Assembly: GCF_019966515.1 (NCBI RefSeq)
Contig: NZ_JAIMIB010000012.1
Coordinates: 81,329 to 145,328, forward strand
DNA: 64,000 nucleotides
Direction: 5' to 3'
Source of the DNA: Roseovarius aestuarii
GTDB taxonomy: Bacteria > Pseudomonadota > Alphaproteobacteria > Rhodobacterales > Rhodobacteraceae
This document shows positions 51,267 to 60,441 of the stretch, piece after piece. How positions within the stretch are numbered: the stretch's first letter is position 1; each line of letters opens with the position of its first letter. The translations under genes and the position numbers were made by a program. The notes below the pieces were generated by a model, which searched no databases, had not been told where the DNA came from, and saw only the letters and a list, made by a program, of their open reading frames with translations.

Positions 51267-51392
51267 ATGCAACAGATTGCTCATGGATATCGCGGGCTAA
51301 GCTTGCTTTTTAATTTGAACTGGGACCGGTTGCTTTATCTGGTCACAATTCTGGTCGCGCTGATGCTTGGTGCATTTGTCGGCTCTTTATAA
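51267..51392 (+). CDS. small membrane protein, 41 aa (candidate)
   Basis: The 346-bp gap between rseP and bamA holds this ORF: MQQIAHGYRGLSLLFNLNWDR, then a single hydrophobic helix LLYLVTILVALMLGAFVGSL at the extreme C-terminus. Codon use is ordinary. A weak AAAG precedes the ATG. Its place in a conserved envelope operon and its tail-anchored layout make it a credible small inner-membrane protein. Function unknown. The rest of the gap shows no clear element. Confidence 0.55.
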   Translation: MQQIAHGYRGLSLLFNLNWDRLLYLVTILVALMLGAFVGSL

Positions 51393-51519
51393 GCAGTTAG
51401 ATTTCCCGAAATTTGACCCGTCCGCGCTTTGGCCGGAACGGGTCACAATGGCGTTTTGACAAGCCCCGGTAATCCGGTTACTGACTTTTTGTATCGGGGT
51501 GACTGACTGGGTTTGACCA

Positions 51520-53847
51520 ATGACAATTGTTAAGAATCGGCTGGGTTTCAACCGGACGGGGACAGGAGCAGTAACAGACCATTTCAGAGCTCTGCTGCTG
51601 GTGCTTACTACGCTCATAACGCTTGCTGCGTCAGGTGCCGTTACGGCACAGAACTTTCGTTTCAACTCGATCAATGTTGAAGGCAATCAGCGTATTGAAA
51701 CGGCAACGATCCTGACATTTGCGGATATTGCACCGGGCCAGTCCGTTTCGGCCGCCCAGGTGAATGACGCCTATCAAAGCATCCTGGCCAGTGGTTTCTT
51801 CGAAAGTGTCGAAGTCGAACCGCGCGGGAGCACCCTGTTGATCAAAGTCGTGGAATTTCCGACGATCAACAATATCGCTTTTGAAGGCAACAAGAAGCTT
51901 AAAGACGAAGATCTTGCGGGCTTCATAGAAAGCCGCTCGCGTCAGGTGTTTAGTCCGACCAAGGCCGAACGTGATGCGGCGGTCATTGCCGACGCCTATG
52001 TTCAAAACGGACGCTCTGCCGCGAGGGTCACGCCGCGGGTGATCCGGCGCAGCGATAACCGCGTGGACCTGGTGTTCGAAATCTTCGAAGGCAAGGCGAT
52101 CGAAGTACAGCGGATCGGCTTTGTCGGGAACCGCGCCTATTCGGACCGGCGTCTGCGCCGGGTTATCGACAGCAAACAGGCAGGTCTTTTACGTGCGATC
52201 ATTGCGCGCGATTCTTTTGTCGAAGACCGGCTGGAGTTTGACAAGCAGGTGCTGCGTGATTTCTACCAGTCGCGCGGCTATGTTGATTTCCGTGTGACCG
52301 GCACAAACGCCGAGCTTGCCCGCGCCCGCGATGCCTATTTCGTCACCTTCAATGTGCAGGAAGGTCAGCAGTTCAAATTTGGCAAGATCACTACGATCAG
52401 TGAAATGGACGGGGTTGAACCCGAAGAGTTCCAGAACGTACTGAAGGTACGCCCCGGGAAGGTCTATTCGCCGACGCTGGTCGAGAATTCAATTGCCCGG
52501 ATGGAACGGCTTGCGATCAAGAAGGGGATTGATTTTCTACGGGTAGACCCGCGTATCACCCGCAATGACCGGGATCTGACACTGGATGTAGAATTTGCCC
52601 TGACAAAGGGCCCACGGGTGTTTGTCGAACGTATCGACATAGAGGGAAACACCACCACACTTGACCGTGTGATCCGCCGCCAGTTTGACGCAGTTGAAGG
52701 TGACCCGTTCAATCCGCGTCAGATCCGCGAAGCGGCTGAACGCATCCGCGCACTGCGCTTTTTCTCGACGGCCGATGTCAACGCCCGCGAAGGATCGCGC
52801 CCGGATCAGGTGGTTGTGGACGTGGATGTTGAGGAAACAACAACCGGCTCCCTATCGTTCGGTGTAACGTTCTCCAGCAGCGGTGGCCTGGGCGCGTCAG
52901 TGTCCCTCCGCGAACGCAACTTTCTGGGCCGTGGGCAAACGCTTGGATTTTCGTTTGCCGGTCGCGAAGACAACCTGAATTATTCGATCAACTTCGAAGA
53001 ACCGGCGTTCTTGGGCCGCGATGTCGCTTTTGGTATCGATTTCTCGCTGATCGAAACGGATAGCGATTTCAGCCTGTTTGACACGATCAATGGCGTATTC
53101 CGCCCCAGCCTGACTTTCCCGATCAGCGAAAACGGTCGCTTCGAGGTTTTCTATAACGCCGAATACAAAGAGATGAACGACTACACGGGCGTCTCAAGTA
53201 TTCTTGCTGCGGAGGTCGCACAGGAAGATACTTTTGCGAGCGCTCTTGGATATACGTTCAGTTATGACACCCGTCGTAGCGGCCTTAACCCTAATGCGGG
53301 TGTTCTGTTGTCATTCGGACAGGAGTTCGGCGGCCTCGGGGGCGATCGCGACTATATCGAAACCACCGCGCGCGCCATTGCTCAGACCAAGGTGCTGAAC
53401 GAGGAGGTTACCTTGCGCGCGACGCTGGAGGGGGGCGCAGTGAACTATATCGGCAGTCAGGAAAGCCGTTATGTTGATCGCTATACCCATCAGGTCATCC
53501 GTGGCTTCGAACCCAATGGTATCGGCCCGACGGAATCGGGGGAGCAGCTCGGCGGTAACTTCTTTGCAGCACTGAAATTCGAAGCCGAATTCCCGATCGG
53601 TACACCCGAAGAGTTTGGCCTGTCCGCCGGTGTTTTCTACGACATCGGATCAATCTGGGATGTCGATACGTCAAATGCGACCGGGCCGCTGGCCTCTACG
53701 GGGTTCGAAGCCCGGCATGTTATAGGTTTCTCTTTGTTCTGGGCTTCACCCTTCGGCCCGCTGCGCCTGAACTTCTCACAAGCATTGAAATCCGAGGCCG
53801 AAGACGAAGAACAGCAGTTTGATATTACGGTAAGAACGGATTTTTGA
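51520..53847 (+). CDS. bamA: outer-membrane protein assembly factor BamA
   Basis: A 775-aa Omp85 protein that inserts beta-barrel proteins in the outer membrane. A signal segment (ALLLVLTTLITLAASGAVTAQ) precedes five POTRA domains (about residues 45-420), each with the GNxxI-type strand (NVEGNQRIETATIL, GFVGNRAYSDRRLRRV, DIEGNTTTLDRVIRRQF). A C-terminal beta-barrel follows, with the VIRGFEPNGIGP loop (VRGF signature) and the terminal aromatic residue (VRTDF) recognised by Bam. ompH overlaps the region just after its stop. Confidence 0.96.
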   Translation: MTIVKNRLGFNRTGTGAVTDHFRALLLVLTTLITLAASGAVTAQNFRFNSINVEGNQRIETATILTFADIAPGQSVSAAQVNDAYQSILASGFFESVEVEPRGSTLLIKVVEFPTINNIAFEGNKKLKDEDLAGFIESRSRQVFSPTKAERDAAVIADAYVQNGRSAARVTPRVIRRSDNRVDLVFEIFEGKAIEVQRIGFVGNRAYSDRRLRRVIDSKQAGLLRAIIARDSFVEDRLEFDKQVLRDFYQSRGYVDFRVTGTNAELARARDAYFVTFNVQEGQQFKFGKITTISEMDGVEPEEFQNVLKVRPGKVYSPTLVENSIARMERLAIKKGIDFLRVDPRITRNDRDLTLDVEFALTKGPRVFVERIDIEGNTTTLDRVIRRQFDAVEGDPFNPRQIREAAERIRALRFFSTADVNAREGSRPDQVVVDVDVEETTTGSLSFGVTFSSSGGLGASVSLRERNFLGRGQTLGFSFAGREDNLNYSINFEEPAFLGRDVAFGIDFSLIETDSDFSLFDTINGVFRPSLTFPISENGRFEVFYNAEYKEMNDYTGVSSILAAEVAQEDTFASALGYTFSYDTRRSGLNPNAGVLLSFGQEFGGLGGDRDYIETTARAIAQTKVLNEEVTLRATLEGGAVNYIGSQESRYVDRYTHQVIRGFEPNGIGPTESGEQLGGNFFAALKFEAEFPIGTPEEFGLSAGVFYDIGSIWDVDTSNATGPLASTGFEARHVIGFSLFWASPFGPLRLNFSQALKSEAEDEEQQFDITVRTDF

Positions 53848-53849
53848 CG

Positions 53850-54437
53850 ATGCACGGGTTTAGGGGCGTCATCCAACTGGTGATTGCCCTGACGATGATG
53901 GCCTGTCTGCCAGCTTTGTCCCAAAACACTGGCGTCGTTCAGAGTGATATTCTTTTGCTGGATCCCGATCGGCTGTTTACCGAGACGCAACTGGGACAAC
54001 GGATTAACCGCGACTATCTGGCTAAACGTGAAAAACTGATCGCCCAGAATGACAAGATCGCCGCCGAACTTGAAGCCGAAGAGCTTTCCTTGACCGAAAA
54101 ACGGGCAGGACTGTCGCCGGAAGAGTTCCGTGAACTGGCCGATGCGTTCGACGTCAAGGTGCAGGAAATCCGCCGCGACAGCGAACGCGCGGTGCGCGAA
54201 CTGGAACGCAGCAGGGACCGGGCGCCAGTGACGTTCATGCGTATAGTTGAGCCGGTCTTGGTTCAGTTGATGCGCGAGTCAGGCGGGGCTGTTATCCTTG
54301 ATGTCAGAAGCGTTTTGTTGCGCGCTGATGTTGTCGATATAACCAGCGTCGCAATCCGCCGCGTCGATGCCGAGATCGGTAACGGGCTACCGGTGCAGCA
54401 AGATGATGCACCCCAGGAAATCGAACCCGAAAACTAG
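53850..54437 (+). CDS. ompH: periplasmic chaperone OmpH/Skp
   Basis: A 195-aa exported protein. The signal peptide is at residues 1-24 (GVIQLVIALTMMACLPALSQ). The mature protein begins VQSDILLLDPDRLFTETQLGQRI and continues with a long charged coiled coil (EKLIAQNDKIAAELEAEELSLTEKRAGL, ELERSRDRA). Skp trimers carry unfolded outer-membrane proteins to BamA. ATG 53850 is 2 bp past the bamA stop; a TTG at 53844 is in the same frame but less likely. Confidence 0.88.
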   Translation: MHGFRGVIQLVIALTMMACLPALSQNTGVVQSDILLLDPDRLFTETQLGQRINRDYLAKREKLIAQNDKIAAELEAEELSLTEKRAGLSPEEFRELADAFDVKVQEIRRDSERAVRELERSRDRAPVTFMRIVEPVLVQLMRESGGAVILDVRSVLLRADVVDITSVAIRRVDAEIGNGLPVQQDDAPQEIEPEN

Positions 54438-54504
54438 CTCTGCTTGCTCATCCTGACCCGACTTGCTAGGGAAAAAGGCAGAGCGCGGCGCGAAAGGATA
54501 CCAT

Positions 54505-54969
54505 ATGACCGAACCGTTGAAATCAGCGGATATTCACCTGATCCAGCGGCTTATACCGCATCGCTACCCGTTTTTGCTGGTGGACAAGGTGGTGGATATT
54601 GATGGCTACCAGACGGCACGCGGCATCAAGAACGTGACCATGAACGAACCGCATTTTCAGGGCCATTTCCCAGGCAAGCCGATAATGCCGGGGGTCACGA
54701 TCGTCGAAGCGATGGCACAGACGGCGGCGGTGATGGTGGGGACGGCTCTTGGCATGGAAGACCGCAACATGCTGGTCTATTTCATGTCGATCGACAAATG
54801 CAAGTTTCGCCGCATGGTCACGCCGGGCGATGTGCTTGAGATGAAGCTGGAAACCATGCGCGGCAAGCCCGGCGGCAAGGTGTGGAAGTTCAGCGGTGTG
54901 GCTGAAGTGACCTGCGAGATGGCCGCCGAGGCCGAGTTTACGGCGATGATGGATCTTCCGGCGGGGTGA
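54505..54969 (+). CDS. fabZ: 3-hydroxyacyl-ACP dehydratase FabZ
   Basis: A 154-aa hot-dog-fold dehydratase of fatty-acid synthesis. It has [14 protein letters not shown], then the active histidine in [17 protein letters not shown] and the glutamate in [14 protein letters not shown] 54505 follows AAAGGA and starts the family-like [10 protein letters not shown]; an upstream TTG would add an unsupported segment. Its TGA overlaps the lpxA ATG (TGATG). The neighbours supply hydroxyacyl chains for lipid A. Confidence 0.95.
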   Translation: MTEPLKSADIHLIQRLIPHRYPFLLVDKVVDIDGYQTARGIKNVTMNEPHFQGHFPGKPIMPGVTIVEAMAQTAAVMVGTALGMEDRNMLVYFMSIDKCKFRRMVTPGDVLEMKLETMRGKPGGKVWKFSGVAEVTCEMAAEAEFTAMMDLPAG

Positions 54970-55778
54970 TGGAGATGTCGGAGATTGGTGAGACCGTGAT
55001 ACATCCCTCTGCCGTTATCGAACCCGGCGCTGAGCTGGGGCGTGGCGTTCAGATCGGGCCTTTCTGTCATATCGGCCCCGAGGTGCGGCTCGCGGACAGC
55101 GTTGTTCTGAAATCTCATGTCGTTGTGACCGGCGCGACTGAAATCGGCGTGCAATCCGTGGTGTTTCCCTTCGCCTGCATTGGCGAAGTGCCGCAGGACC
55201 TGAAGTTCAAAGGCGAAAAAACCCGACTGATCATCGGCGAACGTAACCGGATTCGGGAACACGTAACGATAAATACCGGCACGGGTGGTGGTGGCGGTGA
55301 GACGCGGATCGGCGATGACGGGCTCTTCATGGCCGGATGCCATGTGGCGCATGACGTCATCATCGGCAACCGCGTGGTTATCGTCAACAATGCCGCCCTG
55401 GCTGGGCATTGTATTATCGGCGACGATGTAATCATCGGCGGGCTGTCCGGCGTTCACCAATGGGTCCGGATCGGCGAAGGTGCGATCATTGGCGCCGTGA
55501 CGATGGTGACCAATGACGTGATCCCCTATGGGCTTGTTCAGGCGCCGCGCGGGGCGCTGGACGGGCTTAACCTTGTCGGGCTCAAGCGGCGCGGCGTGGC
55601 ACGTACTGATATCACCGCGCTGCGGGCAGCATTTCAGATGCTGGCACAGGGCGAGGGCGCGTTTCAGGATCGTGCGCGCCGGTTAGGTGAAGAAACCGAA
55701 AGTGACTATGTCCGCAAAATCGTCGATTTTGTGACCGGCGCCACGGACAGGTCGTTCCTGACGCCGGGGCAGGGGTAA
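54969..55778 (+). CDS. lpxA: UDP-N-acetylglucosamine acyltransferase
   Basis: A 269-aa left-handed beta-helix enzyme that starts lipid A synthesis by 3-O-acylating UDP-GlcNAc. Hexapeptide repeats are visible from IHPSAVIEPGAELGRGVQIGPFCHIGPEVRL on. The catalytic histidine is in GCHVAHDVIIGNRVVI, and LSGVHQWVRIGEGAIIGAVTMVTNDVIPYG is characteristic. The C-terminus is helical. ATG 54969 overlaps the fabZ stop. lpxI starts 4 bp after it. Confidence 0.96.
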   Translation: MEMSEIGETVIHPSAVIEPGAELGRGVQIGPFCHIGPEVRLADSVVLKSHVVVTGATEIGVQSVVFPFACIGEVPQDLKFKGEKTRLIIGERNRIREHVTINTGTGGGGGETRIGDDGLFMAGCHVAHDVIIGNRVVIVNNAALAGHCIIGDDVIIGGLSGVHQWVRIGEGAIIGAVTMVTNDVIPYGLVQAPRGALDGLNLVGLKRRGVARTDITALRAAFQMLAQGEGAFQDRARRLGEETESDYVRKIVDFVTGATDRSFLTPGQG

Positions 55779-55782
55779 CGCT

Positions 55783-56589
55783 GTGGCGGGCAGATTGGCC
55801 ATTCTGGCCTGCGACGGGGTGTTGCCCGTGGCGATCGCACAGGCCTATCCCGAGGCGCTTAAAATCACGCTGACGGGTGTGCCGCACCTCTTGGGCGCTG
55901 ATACCGAAGAATTCCCGATCGAGCATCTGGGCGGCATTTTTGCCCGGCTGCAAGAAGCACAGGTGGACCGCCTTGTCTTTGCCGGCTCGCTGAGCAGGCC
56001 CGCGATGGATCCGGGCAAGTTCGATGCGGCGATGACGGCGGCCGCGCCCCGGCTACTTGCGGCAATGCAGGGCGGTGATGATACGTTGCTGACGCAGGTT
56101 ATCGAGCTATTTGAAGAAAACGATGTGTCGGTCGTGGGGGCCCATGAATTGTTGCCCACGCTCACGGCAGAGGATGGGTTGCAGGTCGGCCCGGCGCCAT
56201 CCGTCGACGACCGTGCTGATGTGGCGCGGGCCCGCGGGATACTTGACGCCCTGTCGCCCCTTGATGTCGGACAGGGATGTGCCGTGGCGGGCGGGCAATG
56301 TCTGGGGATTGAGACTGTGCAGGGCACGGATGCGTTACTGCGTTATGTGGCGGAAACTCCTGCAAAATTTCGGCGCGGACGGAAGGGCGTGTATGTCAAG
56401 GCGGCAAAGAAGGGGCAGGATCTGCGCATTGACATGCCCGCCATAGGCCCCGAAACTATCGTGTCTGTAGCCCGGGCAGGGTTGGTCGGCATGATGATCG
56501 AGGCCCGTCGCGTGATGATTCTGGAACGAGAGAAAACCCTGCAAGCGGTTGAAGAAAATGGTATTTTCCTGACCGCACAGGCATTCTGA
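55783..56589 (+). CDS. lpxI: UDP-2,3-diacylglucosamine pyrophosphatase LpxI
   Basis: A 268-aa DUF1009-family protein. LpxI replaces LpxH in alphaproteobacteria, cutting UDP-2,3-diacylglucosamine to lipid X. It has RLAILACDGVLPVAIAQA, the DRLVFAGSLSRPAMDPGKFD segment, DIGQG-like LDVGQGCAVAGGQCLGIETVQGTDALL, and KAAKKGQDLRIDMPAIGPETI. The start is GTG 55783, 4 bp after lpxA. Its stop overlaps the ATG of lpxB. Confidence 0.94.
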   Translation: MAGRLAILACDGVLPVAIAQAYPEALKITLTGVPHLLGADTEEFPIEHLGGIFARLQEAQVDRLVFAGSLSRPAMDPGKFDAAMTAAAPRLLAAMQGGDDTLLTQVIELFEENDVSVVGAHELLPTLTAEDGLQVGPAPSVDDRADVARARGILDALSPLDVGQGCAVAGGQCLGIETVQGTDALLRYVAETPAKFRRGRKGVYVKAAKKGQDLRIDMPAIGPETIVSVARAGLVGMMIEARRVMILEREKTLQAVEENGIFLTAQAF

Positions 56590-57740
56590 TGCGGGTGTTT
56601 CTGGTCGCTGGCGAGGCTTCGGGCGACCGGTTGGGCGCGGCCCTGATGGCGGGCCTGAAAACCCTGGAAGATGTCGAATTTCTTGGTGTCGGTGGGCCGC
56701 TGATGCAGGCCGAAGGCATGACAAGCCTGTTTCCGATGGATGAACTAAGCGTGATGGGATTGGCGGAAATTCTGCCAAAATATCCGCATCTCAAACGGCG
56801 ACTGCATCAAACCGCCGAGGCGGTGCTTGAAGCGCAACCCGATGTCCTGATCACCATTGATAGTCCGGACTTCAGTTTACGGGTGGCAAAGCTGGTAAAG
56901 GCGAAAAGCTCAATAAGGACGGTGCATTATGTCGCCCCCAGCGTATGGGCATGGCGCGCGGGGCGGGCGGTGAAAATGGCTAGAGTCATCGATCATGTTC
57001 TGGCGCTTTTACCGTTCGAGCCGCCCTTTATGGAAACGGCGGGGATGGAGTGCGATTTCGTCGGGCATCCGGTAGTGGCGGAACCCATCGCGAGTGATAC
57101 GGAAGTGGCGGAATTCAAAACAAAATATGAGACAGGTGACGATCCGGTTCTCTTGGTGCTTCCCGGGTCGAGGCGCGGCGAGGTTACGCGACTCGGGCCG
57201 ACATTTGGTAAGGCTTTGGGGCGTGTCTTGCAGAGGCATCCGGCGTTGAAGTTGGTGATCCCTACAACCGCTTCGGTAGCCGGGTTGGTGAAAGAGGTGG
57301 TTGCAGATTGGCCTGTACGGCCCATTATCCTTGATCCCAACAACATGAGGAATGACGTCTACAAGGCAGATAAGGCAGCATCTTTCAGGTTGTCCAATTG
57401 GGCACTGGCGGCGTCGGGAACAGTCTCGCTTGAGCTGGCGGCGGCCGAAACGCCGATGGTGATCGCCTACGATATGAACTGGATCAGCCGGGCCGTGATT
57501 TCGCGGATGTTGAAGGTTGATACGCTGACCCTTGTCAATCTAGTAAGCGAGACGCGCGCCGTGCCGGAATGTCTGGGGAAGGATTGCCAGGCAGACGTGA
57601 TTGCACCTAAGCTCTTGAAACTGATGGAAAGCCCCGACGATCAGATTGCGGCGATGCGTCTAACGATGAAACGCTTGGGCAAAGGCGGAGAGGCGCCGGG
57701 GCTACGGGCGGCCAAGGCGGTTCTGACGCGGATGCCGTAA
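56589..57740 (+). CDS. lpxB: lipid-A-disaccharide synthase
   Basis: A 383-aa glycosyltransferase joining lipid X and UDP-diacylglucosamine. It has MRVFLVAGEASGDRLGAALMAG, GVGGPLMQAEGMTSLFPMDELSVMGLAEI, SPDFSLRVAK, HYVAPSVWAWRAGRAVKMARVIDHVLALLPFEP and ASGTVSLELAAAETPMVIAYDMN. It ends the pyrH-to-lpxB run. The downstream fosX-like gene converges on it after 30 bp, with no clear terminator. Confidence 0.96.
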   Translation: MRVFLVAGEASGDRLGAALMAGLKTLEDVEFLGVGGPLMQAEGMTSLFPMDELSVMGLAEILPKYPHLKRRLHQTAEAVLEAQPDVLITIDSPDFSLRVAKLVKAKSSIRTVHYVAPSVWAWRAGRAVKMARVIDHVLALLPFEPPFMETAGMECDFVGHPVVAEPIASDTEVAEFKTKYETGDDPVLLVLPGSRRGEVTRLGPTFGKALGRVLQRHPALKLVIPTTASVAGLVKEVVADWPVRPIILDPNNMRNDVYKADKAASFRLSNWALAASGTVSLELAAAETPMVIAYDMNWISRAVISRMLKVDTLTLVNLVSETRAVPECLGKDCQADVIAPKLLKLMESPDDQIAAMRLTMKRLGKGGEAPGLRAAKAVLTRMP

Positions 57741-57770
57741 ATCCCGTGAGTCGTACGCAGCTGGCCTTTG

Positions 57771-58178
57771 TCAGCCCGCAGCGGCATAAGTGGCGAGACG
57801 GTCGGCAAGGGTGCCGGTGTGCAGTTCGAACAGGTGGTTATCGTGATCGTGAAAATAGATCGACTGACCTTCGCCGCGGGTCCTTGAGCGGCCTTCGCGC
57901 AAATCCAGCCCCAGATTGCGAATCCGATCAAGATACGTGTCGTAGTCCGCAGCGTCGATCTTGAAGGCGACATGATTGTAGCTGCGGCTGGGAAGCGGCT
58001 CGCCCTCCATCACCGCGACCCAAAGGCCCGCGACATCGAAGAAACGTTCGCGGGCGATGGAATGCGTGGTCTCGCCGCTGTCATAGGTTTTGATGGCATC
58101 CAGCACGGTGGTCAGCAGCGTCTCCATCCGGTCGAGATCGCGGGAGATGAAGGTGATGTGGCTGAGGCCCTGGATCAT
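57771..58178 (-). CDS. fosX: FosX-like fosfomycin epoxide hydrolase
   Basis: A 135-aa vicinal-oxygen-chelate protein. By alignment from memory with Listeria FosX, the metal ligands H7, H69 and E118 and the general base E44 are all kept (MIQGLSHITF, RERFF, YNHVAF, NHLFELHTG). FosX adds water to the fosfomycin epoxide. Copies inside phosphonate operons, as in Mesorhizobium loti, have weak activity and may act on another phosphonate. The ATG at 58178 gives the family start; the longer reading adds 46 unrelated residues. It follows the LysR gene on the minus strand. Confidence 0.88.
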   Translation of the reverse strand: MIQGLSHITFISRDLDRMETLLTTVLDAIKTYDSGETTHSIARERFFDVAGLWVAVMEGEPLPSRSYNHVAFKIDAADYDTYLDRIRNLGLDLREGRSRTRGEGQSIYFHDHDNHLFELHTGTLADRLATYAAAG

Positions 58179-58285
58179 GTCTAATGTCCCCGTGGTTTTT
58201 GCGCCAGAAAACCATGCGGACAGATCGGCTTCAAGAGGTGGCTGGCGGGTGGTCAAAACCTGCGCACCAAAGACAACACCCGGTG

Positions 58286-59152
58286 CTAAACCCCATCTGT
58301 TCGTGCCACGTCGCAAAAGGCGCGAATGAGGTGAGAGTTTTTGCGATCGGCGAGAAAGGCCAGAAAATACTGGGTACTGATATCTGCGCCAGTGATTGGG
58401 ATCGCCCGCAAATTCGGATGTGGCACAAATTCGAAATCAGCCACGAAACCAATGCCCAGACCCTGTTCAACCGCCTTCCAGATCCCTTCGCGGCTGCCGA
58501 TATCAAGCACGACATCAATCGACACCTGATGGTCACGTAGGGCTTTTTCCATCGCGGTGCGGGTTGTCGATCCGACTTCACGCTGGATGACCTTTTGACT
58601 TTCCAACTCGTGGATCGAGATGCTGTCACGGTCAAAAAACGCATGTTGAGCATTCACAAACACCACGACGTTATGGGTGCTGTAAGGCATGGTGATCACG
58701 CGCGGATCGGCATTTACCTCTGCAATCAGGCCGACATCGGCCTCGTAAGAGAGCAGCCGTTCGAAACTGCGCAGGGAGTTTCCGAACTGAACGCTGATGT
58801 CGATCTTTGGGTGGCGTGATTTGAAGGCCACGATCATGTCTGTGGCGTGAAACGGGCCAACGGCGGCAATGCGTAATGAGCCTGAGTGCAATCCCTTGAA
58901 CGAATTCAGTAAATCTTCTGCCTCGGCTTCGCTTTGATGTAGCTGCATTGTGGTTTGGTAGAGTTCCAGACCCGCGGGCGTCAGACGAACTTCGCGACCG
59001 ATACGGCTGAATAATTCGACGTCATAGCGTGTCTCCAACCCTTTAACCTGCGTGGAAAGCGTTGGCTGACTAATGTTCAACGCGCGGGCTGCGGCGGAAA
59101 AACCACCGTGTTGCGCGACGGCATGGAAAGATCTTAGGGCGGTCGTAAGCAT
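58286..59152 (-). CDS. LysR-family regulator of the phosphonate locus
   Basis: A 288-aa LysR regulator with the N-terminal winged HTH (LRSFHAVAQHGGFSAAARALNISQPTLSTQVKGLETRYDVELFSR) and a periplasmic-binding-like effector domain (GSLRIAAVGPFHATDMIVAF). It is divergent from the alcohol dehydrogenase-phnDCEE-phnA unit with 107 bp between starts. An ATCAA-T-TTGAT palindrome lies there. LysR genes of this kind accompany 2-aminoethylphosphonate and phosphonoacetate clusters; activation by a phosphonate intermediate is inferred. Confidence 0.88.
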   Translation of the reverse strand: MLTTALRSFHAVAQHGGFSAAARALNISQPTLSTQVKGLETRYDVELFSRIGREVRLTPAGLELYQTTMQLHQSEAEAEDLLNSFKGLHSGSLRIAAVGPFHATDMIVAFKSRHPKIDISVQFGNSLRSFERLLSYEADVGLIAEVNADPRVITMPYSTHNVVVFVNAQHAFFDRDSISIHELESQKVIQREVGSTTRTAMEKALRDHQVSIDVVLDIGSREGIWKAVEQGLGIGFVADFEFVPHPNLRAIPITGADISTQYFLAFLADRKNSHLIRAFCDVARTDGV

Positions 59153-59181
59153 TCAGTCAGTCTATGGAATAAATCTAAATA

Positions 59182-59192
59182 ATCAATTTGAT
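59182..59192. promoter_or_regulatory. candidate LysR-type site
   Basis: ATCAA-T-TTGAT, a perfect 5-bp inverted repeat centred in the AT-rich gap between the LysR gene and the alcohol dehydrogenase gene. Its placement suits autorepression and activation of the divergent operon. Confidence 0.45.
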
Positions 59193-59259
59193 ATATATTA
59201 AACCCTCCCACATGCTTCCTAAAATCTACCGAGTCGGGCGATTGAAATGGGAGGGGGCC

Positions 59260-60387
59260 ATGTGGTCATACAAGAATCCGGTCCGGATTCTGTTCGGAAC
59301 TGACAGGTTCGCTACGATCGCCTCCCTGATTGGCAACCGGGCCTATGCGCTTGTCACCTATCCGGATGCGCCATTTCAAACCTTAACGGCACGGCTTGAA
59401 GCTGAGGCGGGAAAGCCACTGCTTGTGGTCAGCGATATCGCGCCAAACCCGGATTACAGGTTGCTGGCCACACAGTGCGAAAGGTTTTTATCGCTCTGCG
59501 CGCAGCCTGAGGTGATTGTAGCGCTTGGGGGTGGGTCGGTCATCGATTCCGCCAAGGTCTTCGCCTCGGCCGCGGGCGATTTCAGCAAGGTGCGGCGCCA
59601 TCTCGAAACTGGCGATGGCGCATCAGAACTATCGTCCATTCCGGTCATCGCGGTGCCGACCACGGCGGGGACGGGCAGCGAAGTCACCTGTTGGGCAACG
59701 GTCTGGGACGAAGAAAAGGGGAGAAAATACTCGCTGGCACGCGAGGCTCTTTATCCGGAAACGGCGGTGGTTGACCCGGCGTTGATGCTGGGCAAGCCTT
59801 ACGGTTTGACCCTTGCGACCGGCCTTGATGCCCTGTCCCATTCGATCGAGAGCATCTGGAACGTCAACGCCAACCCTGTCTCGGCACGCCACGCGGTTGC
59901 AGCGGCAAGTGCGATTCTTGTCGATCTGCCAGCGTTGCTGCGTGATCTGGGCAATCTTGATCTACGCAGCCGGATCGCCGAGGCGTCGCTGAATGCGGGG
60001 CTGGCGTTTTCCAACACCAAAACAGCTATTGCGCACAACCTGTCTTACCCGATTACTTTAGGATGGGGCGTGCAGCACGGCATCGCGTGTTCGTTCACCT
60101 TGCCGACGGTCCTGCGGTCGGTCGTGGGCATCGGCGGGTTTCGCGAAGCGGCGTTGAAACAGATTTTCGGAGACGACCTGAGAAAAGGCGCTGACGATCT
60201 GGATGAGTTTCTGGCGAGCCTTGGTGTCGGCAATAGGTTCAGCGACCACGGCGTGCCCGACACTGCGTGCAGAACAATCATAGACGAGGCGTTCGCGGGC
60301 GAGCGCGGCAAGAATTTCATCGGCTCAAAAGAGAGCTTCTTGGAAGCAGCCACTCAAACAGGTGTCCTGAAACTGTCACCTGCATAA
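59260..60387 (+). CDS. iron-containing alcohol dehydrogenase, phosphonoacetaldehyde reductase type
   Basis: A 375-aa group-III (iron) alcohol dehydrogenase. It has the NAD loop GGGSVIDSAK, VPTTAGTGSEVT, and metal ligands in the region TGLDALSHSIESIW, AHNLSYPITLGWGVQHGIACS. Its start MWSYKNPVRILFGTDRF and its position ahead of phnDCEE match the phosphonoacetaldehyde reductase (PhpC-like) group, which interconverts phosphonoacetaldehyde and 2-hydroxyethylphosphonate. The usual partner of PhnA is the dehydrogenase PhnY, which is not seen here. ATG 59260 has a GGGAGGGG Shine-Dalgarno; the upstream reading is rejected. Confidence 0.8.
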   Translation: MWSYKNPVRILFGTDRFATIASLIGNRAYALVTYPDAPFQTLTARLEAEAGKPLLVVSDIAPNPDYRLLATQCERFLSLCAQPEVIVALGGGSVIDSAKVFASAAGDFSKVRRHLETGDGASELSSIPVIAVPTTAGTGSEVTCWATVWDEEKGRKYSLAREALYPETAVVDPALMLGKPYGLTLATGLDALSHSIESIWNVNANPVSARHAVAAASAILVDLPALLRDLGNLDLRSRIAEASLNAGLAFSNTKTAIAHNLSYPITLGWGVQHGIACSFTLPTVLRSVVGIGGFREAALKQIFGDDLRKGADDLDEFLASLGVGNRFSDHGVPDTACRTIIDEAFAGERGKNFIGSKESFLEAATQTGVLKLSPA

Positions 60388-60441
60388 TCAATAAGGCTGG
60401 GAATGCACTGGATGTATTCAATTTCACCAACGGAGGAAGAC

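Noticed and set aside
52530..52560. GGGTAG-like half-palindrome inside bamA resembling the serine-cycle operator
   Set aside because: Only a short part matches, it is in coding sequence, and the outer conserved bases are absent.
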